This document shows positions 5,416 through 7,421 of a stretch of DNA of 7,421 bases, piece after piece. A model generated the notes under the pieces. The model ran no database searches. It saw only the letters and a list, made by a program, of their open reading frames with translations, and had not been told where the DNA came from. This stretch comes from Aquificaceae bacterium (GTDB lineage: Bacteria; Aquificota; Aquificia; Aquificales; Aquificaceae). The DNA lies in contig JALSTO010000301.1 in the NCBI GenBank assembly GCA_026983685.1, positions 1 to 7,421 of the forward strand, read 5' to 3'. The translations under genes were made by a program, and so were the position numbers. How positions within the stretch are numbered: the stretch's first letter is position 1; each line of letters starts with the position of its first letter.

Positions 5416-5880
5416 ATGAGAAGGTATGAAGGGAAGCTCAACGCAGAGGGTTTGAGGTTCGGGATAGTTGCCGGAAGGTTCAACCACCTCCTCGTGGACA
5501 GGCTTGTGGAGGGTGCGGTGGACTGTATCCTTAGGCACGGTGGAAGGGAAGAGGACATTGAGATCGCAAGGGTCCCGGGCTCCTGGGAGATACCCGTGGT
5601 GGTCAGGAAGTTCTTGCATAGGGATAACATTGATGCGGTCATAGCCCTCGGTGTTCTGATAAGGGGTAGCACGCCCCACTTTGATTACATAGCCTCCGAA
5701 GTTTCAAAGGGAATAGCCAACCTCTCTATAGAGACGGGTAAACCCGTTTCCTTCGGTATAGTTACCGCGGATTCTCTTGAACAGGCGATAGAGAGGTCGG
5801 GAACCAAGATGGGAAACAAGGGATGGGAGGCAGCCCTTTCCGCCATAGAGATGGCAAACCTTCTCAGAGATATGGACTGA
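5416..5880 (+). CDS. ribH: 6,7-dimethyl-8-ribityllumazine synthase
   Basis: Condenses 5-amino-6-ribitylaminouracil with 3,4-dihydroxy-2-butanone 4-phosphate to lumazine, the penultimate step of riboflavin synthesis, in the cytoplasm. At 154 residues it has the full length and start of the Aquifex aeolicus enzyme, to which it is very similar as I recall it. Active-site elements are visible: Phe22 in GRFNH, the substrate loop GSWEIP (55-60), the phosphate-side segment [14 protein letters not shown] (79-92) with catalytic His88, then Arg127 and Lys135 in the tail. The family assembles as pentamers or 60-subunit icosahedral capsids; the close match to the Aquifex protein suggests the capsid form, as inference. 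nusB follows after 2 bp, a frequent bacterial pairing. The start codon has no ribosome site but a -10 box very close, so translation may begin on a leaderless transcript. Confidence 0.97.
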   Translation: MRRYEGKLNAEGLRFGIVAGRFNHLLVDRLVEGAVDCILRHGGREEDIEIARVPGSWEIPVVVRKFLHRDNIDAVIALGVLIRGSTPHFDYIASEVSKGIANLSIETGKPVSFGIVTADSLEQAIERSGTKMGNKGWEAALSAIEMANLLRDMD

Positions 5881-5882
5881 CA

Positions 5883-6317
5883 ATGCGCTTCAGGAAGAAG
5901 GCAAGGGAGAACAGCCTGATAGTCCTCTACAGATGGGATATAAGGGGAGATTCCCTTGATAAGGTCCTTGAGGAGTACATTGAGGAGAAGGGTATAAAGA
6001 ACAGAGATATACTCGGATATACCCGTCAGCTCGTAGAGACAGTGGAGAGCAGACTGCCCGAGATTGACTCAATCATATCAGGATACTCGGAAGGATGGAG
6101 CTTTGATAGGCTCGGATACATAGAGAGGAACATCCTCAGGCTCGGGGTTGCAGAGCTCCTCTTCATGAACCCGCCGGACCCGGGAAGGGCTTTCAACGAT
6201 TACATAGACCTAACAAAGAGGTATGCGGACAGAAAGGCTGCCAAGTTCGTGAACGGAATACTCTCAAAGATATACAAGGATTACAGAGCTACCTCCTCAT
6301 TGAGAAGATCAGGTTGA
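5883..6317 (+). CDS. nusB: Transcription antitermination factor NusB
   Basis: An all-helical RNA-binding protein that with NusE (S10) binds boxA RNA and supports antitermination of rRNA operons. The 144 residues cover the family completely: the basic N-terminus MRFRKKAREN, the LYRWD segment (15-19) of helix 1, then the family's best-conserved part GWSFDRLGYIERNILRLGVAELLF (given by its core, 77-90, RLGYIERNILRLGV) and the C-terminal KRYADRKAAKFVNGIL (112-127). The ATG at 5883-5885 is preferred to an in-frame ATG at 5823 inside ribH because it gives the family's normal N-terminus. It lies 2 bp after the ribH stop without a clear Shine-Dalgarno, so coupling is likely. Its last 29 bp overlap the end of the convergent DUF2905 gene. 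Confidence 0.96.
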   Translation: MRFRKKARENSLIVLYRWDIRGDSLDKVLEEYIEEKGIKNRDILGYTRQLVETVESRLPEIDSIISGYSEGWSFDRLGYIERNILRLGVAELLFMNPPDPGRAFNDYIDLTKRYADRKAAKFVNGILSKIYKDYRATSSLRRSG

Positions 6318-6513
6318 GTAAAAGCGTTATAAGTAGGCTGAGCAGTAGGGAAGTTACTATGGGAAAGTAAAAAACGAAGTTATCCCTCTTTATGACTATA
6401 TCGCCCGGGAGCCTGCCTATCCCGAGGGGGAGTTTCTCAAAGAAAAGGAGCAAAAGCCCGACCAGAACGAGAAGACCGCCGAAGAGTATGAGAAGCTTCC
6501 CTAACTCGGACAT
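6289..6513 (-). CDS. DUF2905-family small membrane protein
   Basis: A 74-residue protein of the DUF2905 family, function unknown. It shows a first membrane helix (about 6-25), a short loop with the family signature LGIGRLPGDIVIKRDNFVFYFP (core GRLPGDI, 33-39), and a second membrane helix (about 51-70), ending in a basic tail SMRR. It should sit in the inner membrane as a hairpin. The ATG at 6511-6513 comes 2 bp after the murD stop with no visible ribosome site, so it is probably translated by coupling to murD; family members often sit beside housekeeping genes, so little about function follows from this. Its 3' end overlaps that of nusB by 29 bp. Confidence 0.88.
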   Translation of the reverse strand: MSELGKLLILFGGLLVLVGLLLLFFEKLPLGIGRLPGDIVIKRDNFVFYFPIVTSLLLSLLITLLLNLIFSMRR

Positions 6514-6515
6514 AC

Positions 6516-7421
6516 TTATAGTTTACAACGCTCTTTGACCAATCGGTTGAAGGCTTCTCCCCTCTCCACGTAACTGCTGAACATGTCAAAGGAGGAGCAC
6601 CCCGGAGAGAAGAGGATGAAGTCCCCTGGCTGGGCTATTGATAGGGCTTGATCAAGAGCCTCCTCAAGGGAACGTGATGTCTTTAATTCTGAAACACCGC
6701 CGAAGGCGGTCCTTAAGATATCCTTCGTTTCCCCTATAAGGATCGCTGTCTTTACCTTCCTGATGGCAGTCTCTCTTACCGGCTCAAAGTCCGCACCCTT
6801 GTTCTTCCCACCCGCTATCAGTATGACGGACCTGTCAGGAAAGCTCTCTAAGGCAGCTCTGAGGGCGTTTGGAGTGGTTGACTTGGAATCGTTGTATATC
6901 TCCACCCCTCTCCACCTTCCAACGAACTCCATCCTGAAGGGAAGCCCCCTGAAGTTTCTGAGAACCTCTCTTATCTTCTCAGGTGGAACACCCTTCTGGT
7001 AGGCTATCACTGAGGCAACGATTGCGTTTGTCAGGTTGTGCTTACCCCTCAGCCTCAGATCCCCGAGCTCAAAGAGCCTCTCCCCGCGGAAGACAACGCT
7101 CTCTCCCTTAAGGCTAACCTCCCCAAGGGATACCCTCTGTGCCCGCGTTGGTGTTCTAAGGACCTCTTCCTGTTCAGAACCCTCTATGAAGAGGTCGGAC
7201 TCTTCCTGCTTCAGAAAGATGTTGTGCTTGCTCCCGAGGTAGTCCTCCATGTCCTCATGCCAGTCCAAGTGGTCGGGATGGAAGTTGAGGAATGCACCTG
7301 ATGAAGGTCTGAAGCTCCTGAGAGTCTTTCCCTGAAAGGAGGACACTTCTAAGACAGCTGTCCCGGTGTCTTTTTTCAGAACGACCTCCGAGAAGGGAAC
7401 TCCCACGTTGCCAGCCTCAAT
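6516..7421 (-). CDS. murD: UDP-N-acetylmuramoylalanine--D-glutamate ligase, 5' end missing at window edge
   Basis: Adds D-glutamate to UDP-MurNAc-L-Ala in the cytoplasmic steps of peptidoglycan synthesis. The last 301 residues are present of about 420-450; the N-terminal UDP-binding domain and the ATP loop lie outside the window. The frame stays open to the right edge, and the GTG at 7404-7406 is an internal valine of GNVGVPFS, not a start. Visible motifs: VLEVSSFQ, NFHPDHLDWH, YLGSKHNIF (the lysine that is carbamoylated in the family), KHNLTNAIVA, NDSKSTTPNA, LIAGGKNKGADF and SPGCSSFDMF...RGEAF. The segment usually written GLPHRME reads GLPFRME here. The specific assignment to MurD rests on the DHLDWH, GGKxKGxDF and C-terminal SFDMF motifs. 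DUF2905 follows after 2 bp. Confidence 0.95.
   Translation of the reverse strand: MEAGNVGVPFSEVVLKKDTGTAVLEVSSFQGKTLRSFRPSSGAFLNFHPDHLDWHEDMEDYLGSKHNIFLKQEESDLFIEGSEQEEVLRTPTRAQRVSLGEVSLKGESVVFRGERLFELGDLRLRGKHNLTNAIVASVIAYQKGVPPEKIREVLRNFRGLPFRMEFVGRWRGVEIYNDSKSTTPNALRAALESFPDRSVILIAGGKNKGADFEPVRETAIRKVKTAILIGETKDILRTAFGGVSELKTSRSLEEALDQALSIAQPGDFILFSPGCSSFDMFSSYVERGEAFNRLVKERCKL

Noticed and set aside
5404..5679. Minus-strand open frames across ribH
   Set aside because: Shadows of a well-identified gene; their proteins are rich in Pro/Ser and match no family.
5823..5882. Longer N-terminus for NusB beginning inside ribH
   Set aside because: The extra 20 residues are ribH sequence in another frame; the family's basic N-terminus begins at the ATG at 5883.

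Overview
The window looks like a chromosomal segment of a thermophilic member of the Aquificota (Aquifex/Hydrogenobacter/Thermocrinis type). The lumazine synthase and NusB proteins closely resemble, as I remember them, the Aquifex aeolicus proteins. The lumazine synthase even carries the active-site residues at the same numbers (Phe22, His88, Arg127, Lys135). Codon use favours AGG/AGA for Arg and ATA for Ile, the proteins are rich in Lys, Glu and Arg, and genes are packed tightly with very short gaps or overlaps. No rRNA, tRNA, CRISPR array or insertion sequence was seen.

Layout, left to right. (1) A minus-strand unit at 1-1371: a Phd/YefM-type antitoxin, a RelE/YafQ-type toxin directly abutting it, and 15 bp later the start of homoserine kinase (thrB), which runs off the left edge. 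A good sigma70-type promoter lies in front of the antitoxin. (2) A single-domain NifU-like iron-sulfur protein at 1458-1721 on the plus strand, divergent from the toxin-antitoxin unit and overlapping the dinG end tail to tail. (3) A minus-strand pair at 1702-4145: a Tat-exported DsrE-family protein whose stop overlaps the start of a DinG/XPD-type helicase (TAATG). (4) A predicted outer-membrane beta-barrel protein at 4180-4800, divergent from the DsrE gene across only 34 bp. (5) A small minus-strand protein at 4836-5291 that resembles the N-terminal half of sulfur oxygenase reductase (SOR). (6) ribH and nusB on the plus strand, 2 bp apart. (7) On the minus strand, a DUF2905 small membrane protein downstream of murD, whose 5' end lies beyond the right edge.

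How they fit together. ribH-nusB and the murD C-terminal part are housekeeping genes. The middle (3.6-5.3 kb) is more interesting. A secreted DsrE-like sulfur-carrier-type protein, an uncharacterised beta-barrel protein and a SOR-like half-size protein sit together, each with regulatory-looking sequence at its start, and the organism group lives largely on sulfur compounds. A shared role in sulfur handling is inference only. The SOR-like protein with its 18-bp palindromic operator candidate is the part most likely to be undescribed. A second curiosity is that threonine biosynthesis (thrB) appears to be transcribed from a toxin-antitoxin promoter.
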